Below are positions 15,427-24,253 of a stretch of DNA of 37,207 nucleotides, piece by piece (within the stretch, counting starts at the first letter, position 1; every line of letters starts with the position of its first letter). The DNA is taken from contig JAJRVS010000313.1 of assembly GCA_024277195.1 (NCBI GenBank), positions 1-37,207 of the forward strand, written 5' to 3'. The translations under genes and the position numbers were made by a program. This DNA is from Verrucomicrobiota bacterium. Lineage in GTDB: Bacteria; Verrucomicrobiota; Verrucomicrobiia; Verrucomicrobiales; DEV007. The notes under the pieces were generated by a model that saw nothing but the letters and a program-made list of their open reading frames with translations, was not told the DNA's origin and did not search any database.

Positions 15427-15587
15427 TGAAGTGGATTCGAGACAGACCTTGGATTTGGATCGTACTGGTTTTTGTGCTTTTGATCGCAGCTTGGACCGTA
15501 TTGATCAAGGTAGCGTTGAATAATCAACCCGAGGTGATTCAGTTGATCCAACCGGGGGAGGGAGGAGCGGAGGATGATGGGGATTGA
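15423..15587 (+). CDS. Small single-helix protein, CcoH/FixH-like position (54 aa)
   Basis: A 54-residue protein whose start overlaps the ccoG stop. It has MMKWIRDRPWIWIVLVFVLL with one membrane helix (about 8-31), then a short periplasmic or cytoplasmic tail rich in Asn, Gln and Glu ending GAEDDGD. It sits where ccoH (fixH) is found in many cbb3 loci, but it is much shorter than typical FixH (about 150 residues) and lacks its domain, so it is at most a minimal or unrelated counterpart. The overlap with the next gene (15574) suggests translational coupling. Confidence 0.6.
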   Translation: MMKWIRDRPWIWIVLVFVLLIAAWTVLIKVALNNQPEVIQLIQPGEGGAEDDGD

Positions 15588-16200
15588 GTCCATCAATGGA
15601 ACTACGGGGGCATTTGTCGCCGGTTTGGTGACCAGCGTGCACTGTGCGGGTATGTGCGGTCTGTTGACTTGTGGTTTGGGTATTGCCAGTGGCAATGATC
15701 GCATCGGAGGAATCAGTGCTTATCATGCAAGCCGTTTGACTGCCTATATGCTTTTAGGTGTGGTGACGGGAGCGATTGGCTATTACCCAGTGAGCAAATT
15801 GATGGGCAGCGGCGCGAATCTGGTGCCGTGGGTGTTGATTGTGTTTCTCGTTTTAGTGGGTTTGGGGGCGGAGCGTTATTTGCCGACGGTGCCGTGGTTC
15901 GATCGTTTGATCGAGCGTTTTCGGCGACGTTTGACCAGTGATTCACGGGTGCGTAGGGGCTTGATGATGGGGTTGGCCACGCCGCTGCTGCCTTGTGGGC
16001 CTTTATATGCGATGTTGGGTATTGGTTTATTGAGTGGTTCGCCGATTAAAGGCGCAGAATTGATGTTAGCTTTTGGGATGGGCACGGTTCCACTGTTGTG
16101 GCTGATGCAGAGTGGGGCGGGATTTTGGCAGAAAAAATATCGCCGCCACGCATACAACAACTGCAGAGAGGGCTGGCTTTGGTGGCGGCGCTGGCTTTGA
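15574..16200 (+). CDS. UreH/DsbD_2-type membrane protein of the oxidase locus, with frameshifted C-terminus
   Basis: The N-terminus GAFVAGLVTSVHCAGMCGLL is the hallmark of the sulfite exporter TauE/SafE-like UreH (DsbD_2) family found with ccoGHIS genes in many phyla; members are thought to export copper or thiols for oxidase maturation. Helices are seen around 12-30, 48-68, 80-96, 125-150 and 160-175, with the conserved ATPLLPCGPLYAML loop. In this frame the last 20 residues become Arg/Trp-rich and end at 16200, which does not look like family sequence. The expected ending continues in the -1 frame from the A6 tract at 16132-16137 to a stop at 16272-16274 (listed separately), giving 233 residues. 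It overlaps the upstream 54-residue gene by 14 bases. Confidence 0.85.
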   Translation: MMGIESINGTTGAFVAGLVTSVHCAGMCGLLTCGLGIASGNDRIGGISAYHASRLTAYMLLGVVTGAIGYYPVSKLMGSGANLVPWVLIVFLVLVGLGAERYLPTVPWFDRLIERFRRRLTSDSRVRRGLMMGLATPLLPCGPLYAMLGIGLLSGSPIKGAELMLAFGMGTVPLLWLMQSGAGFWQKKYRRHAYNNCREGWLWWRRWL

Positions 16201-16274
16201 CTTGGCGGTTCAGGGGGACTTTGTGGTTTGTCGATCAGGTGTCGGCTTGTGGTTGCGATTTGCCTCATTCGTAG
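16132..16274 (+). other. Out-of-frame remainder of the UreH/DsbD_2 gene after an A6 tract
   Basis: From the A6 tract (16132-16137) the -1 frame reads ISPPRIQQLQRGLALVAALA then TWRFRGTLWFVDQ and a closing ACGCDLPHS, and stops at 16272-16274. A helix followed by a Cys-x-Cys near the end fits the family, and this stop lies 19 bases before the ccoI ATG at 16294. So the intact gene would need one more A (or slippage). A sequencing or assembly error, a true mutation or slippage on the A run are all possible. Confidence 0.7.
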
Positions 16275-16293
16275 CTTAGTTAGATTTTATAAA

Positions 16294-18711
16294 ATGGCAG
16301 TTGCTGTGACAGGTGAAAAGCCGGGGGAATCCGGAGATGCGGGTGAGGATTCGCACGCTGAATGTTTGCATTGCAGCACTCGCTTTCGCTTGCGCTCGGG
16401 AACGGATCATGAGTTTTGCTGTGCGGGCTGTCGATTTGTCCATCAACTGATCGATGAAGAGGGGTGGGATCGTTTTTATCATCTCAAGGGCAGTGATGTC
16501 ATGACCCCTGTAAAATCGCTCGCGTTTCAGCAGCGGGATTGGGATTGGTTGGCGGCTCAGGTAGAACAGGCTGAAGCGGGTTTGCAGCAAGGGGAGGCTG
16601 CGCGGCGGGTGTTTGAGATGCAGGGGCTGTCCTGTGTGGCTTGTGTGTGGTTGATAGAAAAAGTGTTTCAGCGGCAGCCGGGAGCTTTGCGTATTGTGGT
16701 GGATACCCAGCGAGGGCGGGTGACTTTATGGTGGCAGGTAGGAAGCTTTGTTGCGTCGGATTTTGCCCGTGAGATGTTGAAATTCGGCTACGCAATGGGC
16801 GCGATAGGTGAGACTGAGCGGGAGGATCGACCTCAATCCAGGGAGTTGGCAACACGGGCAGGAGTGACGGGAGCTTTGGCATTGAATGCGATGGTATTCA
16901 CTTTGCCGAGTTACTTGGGGATGGAGTCTGACTTCTTGCTGGCGGACATATTTGATTTGATCACTCTGGCCTCGGCTACGATAGCACTTTTTGTGGGAGG
17001 AGGTTTTTTCTTCGGACGAGCTTGGCGTGCCATGGCTGCGGGATCTTTGCATATGGATTTGCCCATCTCGATTGGTTTGATAGCCGCGTATCTGGGATCG
17101 TTGATCGGCTGGTTGAACGGTATTGAGTCCCTGAAGTATTTTGATTTTGTGGCGATATTTGCGTTTTTGATGTTAGCCGGGCGTTGGCTGCAGCAGACGG
17201 CTTTGGAGAAAAACAGGGAGCGGGTATTGAGCGGAGACCTTTCCTTACGCGAGGTTCTGGTTGAATGTGATGAGGGAGTGACTCGATTGGCAGCGGTGGA
17301 TGAGTTGAAGGTAGGCGATCAGTTTTTATTAAAACCGGGAGAGCCCAGCCCGGTCAGTGCTCGTTTACATGAGAGTGATGGTGAATTCAGTTTTGAATGG
17401 ATTAATGGAGAACCTGCTGCTCGTACTTTGAGACGTGGAGCTGAAATTCCGGGGGGAGCAATGAATGTGGGTAGGGAGGTTTTGCCTTTGTCTGCTATTG
17501 ATGTGTTTGAAGGTTCTCGCTTGGAGAAATTGATCAGTGACGGGGACAGTGTAGCGGAATCGAGTAGGGATCTTGGCCGGGTGTTGCAGTGGTATTTGAT
17601 TGTGGTATTGGCGGTAGCTGTGATGGGTGCGGCGGCTTGGTTATGGGCAGGGCATGATGGGGCACGGGCCTTTCAGGTATTTATTTCTGTATTGGTGGTT
17701 TCATGTCCTTGCGCTTTGGGTTTGGCTTTGCCTTTTCTAGATGAATTGATTGTATCGCGCCTGCGGCGCTCGGGGATCTTTATTCAGCAAAATTCGATGT
17801 GGGCGAGATTAAAACGAGTGAGTTGGGTGGTGTTTGATAAGACTGGAACATTGACTTTGGATGCGCCCAAGTTGGTGAACACCGCAGTATTGGATGACCT
17901 GAATGATGAGCAAAAAGATGCATTGGCGATTTTATTAGAAGGAAGTCACCATCCCATCGCGCGTGCGGTGAGGGAGGAAATGGCAAACCGTGGTTGGTGG
18001 CAGGTTGATGAAGGTGGTGGCAGGTCTGGAGTAGAGGAAACGGTGGGCTGTGGGGTGGAGTGGGTGGATAGCGGGAAAAAAGTGTGGGCTTTAGGCAAAC
18101 CCGGGTGGAAAGCTGATCTGCCGATTGAGAACGAGGTGGCGAGTGTTCTCACTTGTGATAACAATACCGTCGCAGCTTTTGAGTTTAAGGAAGCCTTGCG
18201 GGAAGACGCTTGCGAAGAGGTGCAAGCTTTGCTGTCGATGGGGTATCAGCTGGCAATCCTGAGTGGGGATCAAAAACAACGGGTGCAGGACATAGCAGAC
18301 ACATTGGGCATCGACAAAAAAAATGTTCAAGCAGGTCTGGATCCAGAAGAAAAAGCAGCATGGATTCAAGCGCATGATTCTTCATCGGTTCTTTACATAG
18401 GAGATGGGGCAAATGACAGCCTGGCATTTGATGCCGCTGCCTGCCGGGGTACCCCAGCAGTAGGAACCGGAATATTGGAAAGCCGTGCCGATTTTTATTT
18501 TTTAGGCCGTGGTTTGCATGCAATAAGAGAATTACTGGATTTGGTTCATCGCCGAAAACGAACGGTCACTCTGATTTTAACCGTAGCCATTGCCTACAAT
18601 GTATTAGCCGTAGCCGTTTGCCTCGCGGGTTGGATGAGCCCATTACTCGCAGCCATTCTGATGCCCCTTAGCTCCTTAGCCGCATTATTTTTGGCAAGCA
18701 CAATCAAATGA
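16294..18711 (+). CDS. ccoI: Copper-translocating P1B-type ATPase for cbb3 oxidase assembly
   Basis: A protein of 805 residues from the ATG at 16294; an in-frame start at 16228 would overlap the preceding gene and is not supported. The N-terminus has a zinc- or copper-like module CLHC (24-27) and FCCAGC (41-46), followed by a heavy-metal-associated domain with CVAC (114-117). The P-type ATPase core shows the membrane CPC motif (471-473), the phosphorylation motif DKTGTLT beginning at D515, HP in SHHPIARAV, and GDGANDS near 703. This CcoI/FixI type exports Cu(I) to the periplasmic side for the CuB site. It closes the oxidase locus; the next gene is a transposase. Confidence 0.95.
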   Translation: MAVAVTGEKPGESGDAGEDSHAECLHCSTRFRLRSGTDHEFCCAGCRFVHQLIDEEGWDRFYHLKGSDVMTPVKSLAFQQRDWDWLAAQVEQAEAGLQQGEAARRVFEMQGLSCVACVWLIEKVFQRQPGALRIVVDTQRGRVTLWWQVGSFVASDFAREMLKFGYAMGAIGETEREDRPQSRELATRAGVTGALALNAMVFTLPSYLGMESDFLLADIFDLITLASATIALFVGGGFFFGRAWRAMAAGSLHMDLPISIGLIAAYLGSLIGWLNGIESLKYFDFVAIFAFLMLAGRWLQQTALEKNRERVLSGDLSLREVLVECDEGVTRLAAVDELKVGDQFLLKPGEPSPVSARLHESDGEFSFEWINGEPAARTLRRGAEIPGGAMNVGREVLPLSAIDVFEGSRLEKLISDGDSVAESSRDLGRVLQWYLIVVLAVAVMGAAAWLWAGHDGARAFQVFISVLVVSCPCALGLALPFLDELIVSRLRRSGIFIQQNSMWARLKRVSWVVFDKTGTLTLDAPKLVNTAVLDDLNDEQKDALAILLEGSHHPIARAVREEMANRGWWQVDEGGGRSGVEETVGCGVEWVDSGKKVWALGKPGWKADLPIENEVASVLTCDNNTVAAFEFKEALREDACEEVQALLSMGYQLAILSGDQKQRVQDIADTLGIDKKNVQAGLDPEEKAAWIQAHDSSSVLYIGDGANDSLAFDAAACRGTPAVGTGILESRADFYFLGRGLHAIRELLDLVHRRKRTVTLILTVAIAYNVLAVAVCLAGWMSPLLAAILMPLSSLAALFLASTIK

Positions 18712-18737
18712 ATGCGCATAAGCTGTTTGCATATTTA

Positions 18738-18748
18738 GGGACAGTCCC
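18738..18748. repeat. Short palindrome GGGACAGTCCC upstream of the RAYT gene
   Basis: GGGAC-A-GTCCC (18738-18748) sits in TTTAGGGACAGTCCCCATCT, 49 bases before the transposase ATG. It looks like the terminal palindrome often found near REP-associated tyrosine transposase genes and may be a REP-type recognition site. No partner copy was seen downstream of the gene. Confidence 0.5.
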
Positions 18749-18797
18749 CATCTGATTTTTTGCTTGCGGGGTGTGGTGGGGGTGGTAGGGTGTTTTT

Positions 18798-19832
18798 ATG
18801 AGGAAGATCAGAGCGTTTTTGTTGGGACCTACGGGGGAGACGAATTATTATCATGTGGTGAGTCGGGTGGTGGGCAGGCAGCGTTTGCTGACGGATGAGG
18901 ATAAGGAGCGCTTTCGGGGGATTTTGGTGAGACAGTTGGAGTTCAGTGGGCTGCGTGCGCTGGCTTGGTGTTTTATGGATAATCATTTTCATTTGTTACT
19001 GGAGGTGCCGGATAAGGAGCTGGCAATGCAGGGATGGAAGGAGGAGGATTATTTGAAGCGGTTGCAGATTTTTCGCCGGGAGTGGAACACGCAGCAGGTG
19101 CTGGGTCAGGTGGCGATGTATCGGGAGAATGGCTGTGATAGGGGCATCAGTGAGATTGCGCAGCGGGTGAGGGAGCGGCTGTTTGATCTGTCGATGTTCA
19201 TGAAGGAATTGAAATTGAAGATGACGCTGAGCTATAATAATGCGCATGACCGTGAGGGGGCTTTGTGGCAGGGGAGGTTTAAAAGTGTGCTGTTGGAAGG
19301 CGGGGATGCGGTGCGCATGGTGGCGGCGTATATTGATTTGAATCCGATTAGGGCGGGCATGGTGAAGGAACCGGAGGATTATCGTTGGTGCAGTTATGCG
19401 GCGGCGGTGGCGGGAGTGAAGGGGGCGCGTCAGGGACTGACTTTTGCGGTGATGGGGCGTCAACGGGTGGCGTGGAGGAAGGTGGCGGAGGAATACCGGA
19501 GGCTGTTGTACTGTAAGGGGGAAGAGCGCTTGGGAGGTCAAGCGGGGGATGGAAAGGACGGTTGGCGGGGAGGCTTCACGCAGGAGCAGATTGAGCCGGT
19601 GTGGCAGGAGGGGGGCAAGTTGCCGTTGGCGGTGGCCTTGAGGTGTCGGGTGCGGTATTTCACCGAAGGAGCGGTGCTGGGAGGTCAGGCTTATGTGGAT
19701 GAGTTTTTTGATCAGCGCAGAGAATATTTTGGTGATCGCCGTAAGGATGGTGGACGGAAGATGCGCGGGGCGCAGTGGGGGGATATGAGATCGCTACGCG
19801 ATTTGCGGGCAGATGTGATTCGTGGTCGCTGA
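18798..19832 (+). CDS. REP-associated tyrosine transposase (RAYT, Y1_Tnp/IS200-like)
   Basis: A protein of 344 residues. The HUH-type nuclease domain shows YYHVVSRVVGRQRLLT, the metal-binding His pair in NHFHLLLEV (H63, H65), MKELKLKMTLSYNN with a candidate catalytic tyrosine, WQGRFKSVLLEG and AAYIDLNPIRAGMV, all typical of the family. Such enzymes cut and join single-stranded DNA at REP palindromes and may spread or maintain them, but do not usually form full insertion sequences. The tail of about 130 residues is Arg/Gly-rich. Codon use is very G-rich. The gene stands alone after the oxidase operon; a weak AGCCT...AGGCT hairpin with a T-rich end near 19850-19880 may be its terminator. No direct repeat or right-end palindrome was found. 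Confidence 0.92.
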   Translation: MRKIRAFLLGPTGETNYYHVVSRVVGRQRLLTDEDKERFRGILVRQLEFSGLRALAWCFMDNHFHLLLEVPDKELAMQGWKEEDYLKRLQIFRREWNTQQVLGQVAMYRENGCDRGISEIAQRVRERLFDLSMFMKELKLKMTLSYNNAHDREGALWQGRFKSVLLEGGDAVRMVAAYIDLNPIRAGMVKEPEDYRWCSYAAAVAGVKGARQGLTFAVMGRQRVAWRKVAEEYRRLLYCKGEERLGGQAGDGKDGWRGGFTQEQIEPVWQEGGKLPLAVALRCRVRYFTEGAVLGGQAYVDEFFDQRREYFGDRRKDGGRKMRGAQWGDMRSLRDLRADVIRGR

Positions 19833-19922
19833 ATAAATTACAGTGAATTTGATATAGCCTTAAAAGATAGAGATTAGGCTTTCTTCTTGTAAGAGTCGGA
19901 AGGCGAGGCAAGGTTACCTATA

Positions 19923-21746
19923 GTGAAGTGGAGAAGAACCAGGCTGATTGCGAGGAACGCGCTGCATGCCTTGATGTCATTTGTCAGGGACAATGATTTA
20001 GACCCCTTGCCGATTCGCAAGGATTTTGGAGATTATTCATTAGCAGGGTTTCGAGCTGACGCACGCTCGGGGTTTAACGTGGCTTTGTTAACCTTTACCT
20101 CAGGCATGGCTTATGCAGTGATTGCCGAGCTGCCTATTTATTATGGTATTGTGACAGGTGCGGTGGCGGCAATTGTGGCACCTTTGTTTTCGGGATCCCG
20201 GCATACGGTGTTAGGGCCGACCAACGCTACTGCGTTTATGCTGTTCAGTTATTTTGCGGTTTACCCACATCCTTACATGTTGGCTTTAATGCCGCTGTTG
20301 GTATTTATGGTGGGGGCGATGTTGGTGATTGGGGCTTATTTACGGGTAGCGGACTTGATTCAATTCATTAGCCGAAGTGTGGTGGTAGGTTATATCACGG
20401 CCGCGGCGGTGTTGATTATAGTGAATCAACTGAAGCACGTGATGGGGGTGGACTTACAGGCGGTGGCAGGTGAAGGAGGGGCGCGGACTTTTGTGAGTAT
20501 TCTAAAAGCGACGGTGGAAGCTATTCCTCGATTGAATTGGGATGCCGTTATGTTGGGTTTTTTGACTTTGCTTATCTGGTATGTTTTGACGAGGTTGTTT
20601 AAAACCCTGCCGGTTTTTGCGATCACTCTTTTGTTGGTAACGGTGCTTTCAATTTTATTGAAGCTGTATGCAGGATTCGACTTCAAGACTTTTGCTGCCT
20701 TTAGTATTTCTGATTTGAAACCATCGATCCCGAGGTTTTCGGATGCGGGAATGATCAGTGATGTGAGCCGTCTATTGGGGGTAGCGTTTTCGATAGCTTT
20801 TTTGGCGGCCCTGGAAAATTCGTTGATGTCAAAAACCCTGGCAAGCCGGGTTGGTGACCGGCCTGATATGAATCAGGATATGCTGAGTGTGGGCATTTCC
20901 AATCTGGCGTGTTCGATGACTGGCGGTATGCCTGCATCAGGTTCTTTAACTCGGTCTTCACTGAATTTCACCAGTGGTGCGGTGAGCCGCTTGTCGAGCA
21001 TCATCAGTGGGGTATTGGTTGCATTGGGAGCGATCGCATTAGGGCCTTATATGGTGCATGTGCCCAAAACAGCACTGGCGGTTCTAGTTATTTGTGTGGC
21101 GGGATCGTTGATCAACCGGCGTCATATTCGCGTGGCTTTGTTATCAACGCGGTCGGATGCGATTGTTTTGGTGGCGACTTTTGTTACGGCTTTGATAGCG
21201 CCGTTGAACGTGGCAATTTTCATAGGAGTGGGTATCTCCATTGTATTGTATTTGCGAAAAGCCAGTCGACCCCACTTGACTGAATACGAGTTTATGGAGG
21301 ATGGGCAATTGGCCGAGGCGGGCGGGAAAAAAGCTCGACCCAATCCTTCGATCTCCATCGTGCATGTTGAAGGAGAGTTGTTTTTTGGGGCGGCGGAACT
21401 GTTTCGCTCACAGATTCAAAAAACCTGCATGGATCCAAATTTGCGGATTGTGATATTACGCTTAAAAAACGCCAGGCATTTGGATGCCACCAGTGTGATG
21501 GCTTTGGAGGAACTGATCTTCTTTTTGCGATCCAGCGGGCGTGATTTGATTATCAGTGGGGCGACTAAAGAGGTTTACCGTGTATTAAGGGGATCAGGAT
21601 TGGTGGAGGTGGTGGGCAGGGGAAACATCTTCATGAACTCACCACGCCGCCCAAACCTTTCTACTCGCAATGCTCTGCTGCGAGCGCAGGAGTTGCTCGG
21701 CACGACCGAAGCGGAAGTGAAGATATTCTTCGACCCTTCAAAATAG
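19923..21746 (+). CDS. SulP-family anion transporter with STAS domain
   Basis: A protein of 607 residues with about twelve membrane helices and the SLC26/SulP signatures: FTSGMAYAVIAELP, YYGIVTGAVAAIVAPLFSGS and VLGPTNATAF near the substrate site, GMPASGSLTRSSLNF in mid-protein and a C-terminal cytoplasmic STAS domain (about 475-575; SIVHVEGELFFGA, and ATSVMALEEL). Substrates of the family are sulfate, bicarbonate or other anions; this sequence does not settle which. GTG 19923 is used because AAGG lies ten bases upstream; an ATG at 19974 (MSFVRDNDLDP) is the other choice. The gene is convergent with the TPR gene. Confidence 0.93.
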   Translation: MKWRRTRLIARNALHALMSFVRDNDLDPLPIRKDFGDYSLAGFRADARSGFNVALLTFTSGMAYAVIAELPIYYGIVTGAVAAIVAPLFSGSRHTVLGPTNATAFMLFSYFAVYPHPYMLALMPLLVFMVGAMLVIGAYLRVADLIQFISRSVVVGYITAAAVLIIVNQLKHVMGVDLQAVAGEGGARTFVSILKATVEAIPRLNWDAVMLGFLTLLIWYVLTRLFKTLPVFAITLLLVTVLSILLKLYAGFDFKTFAAFSISDLKPSIPRFSDAGMISDVSRLLGVAFSIAFLAALENSLMSKTLASRVGDRPDMNQDMLSVGISNLACSMTGGMPASGSLTRSSLNFTSGAVSRLSSIISGVLVALGAIALGPYMVHVPKTALAVLVICVAGSLINRRHIRVALLSTRSDAIVLVATFVTALIAPLNVAIFIGVGISIVLYLRKASRPHLTEYEFMEDGQLAEAGGKKARPNPSISIVHVEGELFFGAAELFRSQIQKTCMDPNLRIVILRLKNARHLDATSVMALEELIFFLRSSGRDLIISGATKEVYRVLRGSGLVEVVGRGNIFMNSPRRPNLSTRNALLRAQELLGTTEAEVKIFFDPSK

Positions 21747-21793
21747 AGGCAGCCACCAGCTTTTTTACTGGGATAAGCGGCCTCAACTCGTTC

Positions 21794-22873
21794 TTAATTT
21801 GCAGGTGTTGCAGGGGCTGGTTTTTTCTCAGCCTTTGCGGGAGGGGTATCATCTTTTGCTTTTTCTGCCGCTTCTTTCTTAGGCTCAGCAGGAGCTTTTT
21901 TATCAGTTTTAGGGGCTGGTGGGGTATCGGCCTTTTTAGCGGAAGGTTTGCTGGCAGGAGCAGTGCTTGTTTTAGCCGCGTCTTTAGCTGGCTTGGTAGC
22001 TGCTTTCTTCGGTGCAGGTTTAGCGGCGGCGTTCACTTTAGGTTTTTGTGGCGCCGGTTTAGCCGGTTTCGCAGCTGCTTTCACTTTGGGGGCAGGTGCT
22101 TTTTTCGCAGCGGGCTTAGGCATCGCTTTAGCAGCTGGTTTAGGTGTGACCTTGGGAGTTATTTTAGGGGTAACCGCTGGTTTGATAACCGGCTTTTTCG
22201 GAGCTTCCACCACAGCTAATTTTTCGACCTTCAGTAGTTTGAGTTTTTCTTCAATGCGGTCGAAAAACTTGGTGCCGCGATAGGCGGGCATGATGGACTC
22301 GTATTTCTGGCGTGCTTCGTCGGTTTTGCCGGATGCCAATAGTAGGTCGCCTTGACGAATCATGGCAAAAGGCGCCAAATCGGATTTTGGATCTTCGGTG
22401 AGAACTTTTCCGTAATATTTGGCGGCGTTCTCATTGTCACCAGCTACCTGGTAGAGGTTGCCCATGGCAAAGAGCCCCTGGGTGTGGCGTGGGTGGCTTG
22501 TGAATTTTTCAACAAAAGAGAGCAGGGCAATTCGTGCGTCCTCGGATTTTCCAGAAGTCAGTTGCAGTTCGGCTTTGGTCAGCAAAGCATTGCCGGCTGC
22601 GATAGAGTTTGGAAAATCAGCGATCACCTTGTCCAGTTCCGCTACTTTACGTGAACCGGCGGCTTGTGAGTAAGCTTCGGCACCATCGAGGTGCTTCTGG
22701 CTGGTGACTCCACGGAAAACAATCACCACACTGAGAACTATAGCAGCCCCTATAATAGCAACCAATACGGTTACTTTGTGTGTTTCGAGTTTGGAAATGA
22801 CATCAGATATTTCCTCTGTGGTTTCTGCCACGGGTACTGGTGTGGATTCGGGATGTTCTTTTTTTTCCGTCAT
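21794..22873 (-). CDS. Membrane-anchored TPR protein with long Lys/Ala/Pro-rich tail (359 aa)
   Basis: The N-terminus is cytoplasmic and acidic, then one membrane helix at 34-53. A TPR-like helical region follows (about 60-215; LLTKAELQLTSGKSEDARIA and FAMGNLYQVAGDNENAAKYY), similar in layout to the YfgM/tetratricopeptide periplasmic proteins. From about residue 225 to the end the protein is nearly pure Lys, Ala, Pro and Thr, with many KPA and KKA repeats, as in histone H1-like or cell-wall-spanning tails. Such tails can cross or bind peptidoglycan or nucleic acid. Neighbours give no clue: it lies between the convergent SulP transporter and cysK on its own strand. Confidence 0.8.
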   Translation of the reverse strand: MTEKKEHPESTPVPVAETTEEISDVISKLETHKVTVLVAIIGAAIVLSVVIVFRGVTSQKHLDGAEAYSQAAGSRKVAELDKVIADFPNSIAAGNALLTKAELQLTSGKSEDARIALLSFVEKFTSHPRHTQGLFAMGNLYQVAGDNENAAKYYGKVLTEDPKSDLAPFAMIRQGDLLLASGKTDEARQKYESIMPAYRGTKFFDRIEEKLKLLKVEKLAVVEAPKKPVIKPAVTPKITPKVTPKPAAKAMPKPAAKKAPAPKVKAAAKPAKPAPQKPKVNAAAKPAPKKAATKPAKDAAKTSTAPASKPSAKKADTPPAPKTDKKAPAEPKKEAAEKAKDDTPPAKAEKKPAPATPAN

Positions 22874-22957
22874 GGGTTTCTTAGATACACCAATAAATAC
22901 AAAAATCGAATGAGAATATCATTCCAGTGTAATTCATCGGTGAGGCTGATAAATTAA

Positions 22958-22990
22958 ACAGGGTATCTCACGCTTGGCGAGATACCCTGT
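22958..22990 (-). terminator. Terminator of cysK
   Basis: A perfect 12-base stem, ACAGGGTATCTC (22958-22969) and GAGATACCCTGT (22979-22990), has a nine-base loop. On the - strand the hairpin follows the cysK stop by 21 bases and is succeeded by TTTAATTT, a moderate U-rich tail. Confidence 0.75.
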
Positions 22991-23011
22991 GAAAAACGTT
23001 CTGATACGTGA

Positions 23012-23998
23012 TTAAGCTCCAACCGCAGCGCGAGCTTCGTCGGCGAGCGGGGTGCTCAAGTAGCGTTCACCAGTGGAACAAGCCACAGTTACGATCAGTT
23101 TGCCTTTGTTTTCAGGGCGTTTGGCGAGCTCGATTGCGGCGCAAACATTGGCTCCGGAGCTGATGCCTACCAGTAGGCCTTCTTCTTTGGCCAGTCGGCG
23201 CGCCATGGTGAAGGCGTCATCGTTGGATACTTTCAAACATTCAGAAATCAGCGAATCGCCGTCAGCAGTGTTGAGATGCAGGTTTTCTGGGATGAAACCT
23301 GCTCCGGTGCCCTGGATTTTGTGTGGTCCGGGGGTCAGTTCCTCGCCGCTCAAAGTCTGCGAAATAACTGGAGAATCCTGAGGTTCGACCACGACGACCT
23401 GGAGGCTTTCTTTGCGAGGCTTCAAGGCTTCGGCGCAACCGGTAGCGGTTCCTCCTGTGCCTACGGCAGATACAATGATGTCAACGGCACCATCGGTGTC
23501 GTTCCAGATTTCTTCAGCGGTGGTACTGCTGTGAATAGCTGGGTTGGCTGGATTGGTGAACTGGGAAGGGATCCACGAGTTTGGAGTGGAAGCGGCGATT
23601 TCCTCGGCTTTTTCGATGCAGCCTTTCATTCCTTTGGGTCCGGGAGTCAGCACCAATTCTGCGCCGAGCAAGGACAACAAAGTGCGACGCTCAAGACTCA
23701 TGGTCTCGGGCATGGTGAGGATCAGTTTGTAACCACGGGCGGCACAGACAAAAGCTAGGGCGATACCGGTATTACCACTGGTAGGCTCGACGATGACGGT
23801 GTCTTTGGTGACCAGGCCTTGTTCTTCGCCCGCGTTGATCATGGCCATGCCAATCCGGTCTTTCACTGAACCAAGCGGATTAAAGTATTCACATTTGACG
23901 GCGATGGTGGCTTCGAGGCCTTCGCTGACATGATTGAGTTTGACCAAAGGGGTGTCGCCGACGGTTTCGACGATGTTGTTGTAAATTTTTCCGCGCAT
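23012..23998 (-). CDS. cysK: Cysteine synthase A (O-acetylserine sulfhydrylase)
   Basis: A PLP enzyme of 328 residues. The internal aldimine lysine is K46 in [11 protein letters not shown], the asparagine loop is TSGNTG (73-78), and the phosphate-binding glycine loop lies in [11 protein letters not shown]. It makes cysteine from O-acetylserine and sulfide. The length is usual for CysK and no cystathionine synthase extension is present. It is monocistronic, with its own terminator, and divergent from phhB. The upstream region has a stem-loop at 24058-24085 that might affect expression. A sulfate-type transporter is two genes away, but it is on the other strand. Confidence 0.97.
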   Translation of the reverse strand: MRGKIYNNIVETVGDTPLVKLNHVSEGLEATIAVKCEYFNPLGSVKDRIGMAMINAGEEQGLVTKDTVIVEPTSGNTGIALAFVCAARGYKLILTMPETMSLERRTLLSLLGAELVLTPGPKGMKGCIEKAEEIAASTPNSWIPSQFTNPANPAIHSSTTAEEIWNDTDGAVDIIVSAVGTGGTATGCAEALKPRKESLQVVVVEPQDSPVISQTLSGEELTPGPHKIQGTGAGFIPENLHLNTADGDSLISECLKVSNDDAFTMARRLAKEEGLLVGISSGANVCAAIELAKRPENKGKLIVTVACSTGERYLSTPLADEARAAVGA

Positions 23999-24057
23999 AG
24001 CTATTTGATTGGTTCTGGGATAATAATCGGGCTTGTTGTTTTTATTGAGGGGAGTCA

Positions 24058-24085
24058 GGGTTGGCGCTTCAATTTCAGCGCTCCC
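24058..24085. repeat. Stem-loop in the cysK/phhB divergent region
   Basis: GGCGCT (24063-24068) pairs with AGCGCT (24077-24082) around an eight-base loop, and GGG (24058-24060) with CCC (24083-24085) extends the stem beyond a bulge. It is 60-87 bases upstream of cysK on the - strand, so it could be an operator or leader hairpin. The function is unknown. Confidence 0.35.
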
Positions 24086-24253
24086 TAACGACTTTTAGGA
24101 AATTAGCTTTTATAGGTTGATAGAGGGCAGTGCAAGGTGAATTTTCAGGAAATTGTCACCATAGGATAAGATGGGACTTGCGCTTGTCATGACCTGTGCG
24201 TAAAGGAAGGCAGTTTTTAAACTGAAGGATTTAGAAAAAATAAAGGAGTTACG

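Noticed and set aside
16228-16293. Earlier start of ccoI
   Set aside because: The additional 22 residues do not look like the family and would overlap the restored frame of the gene before it.
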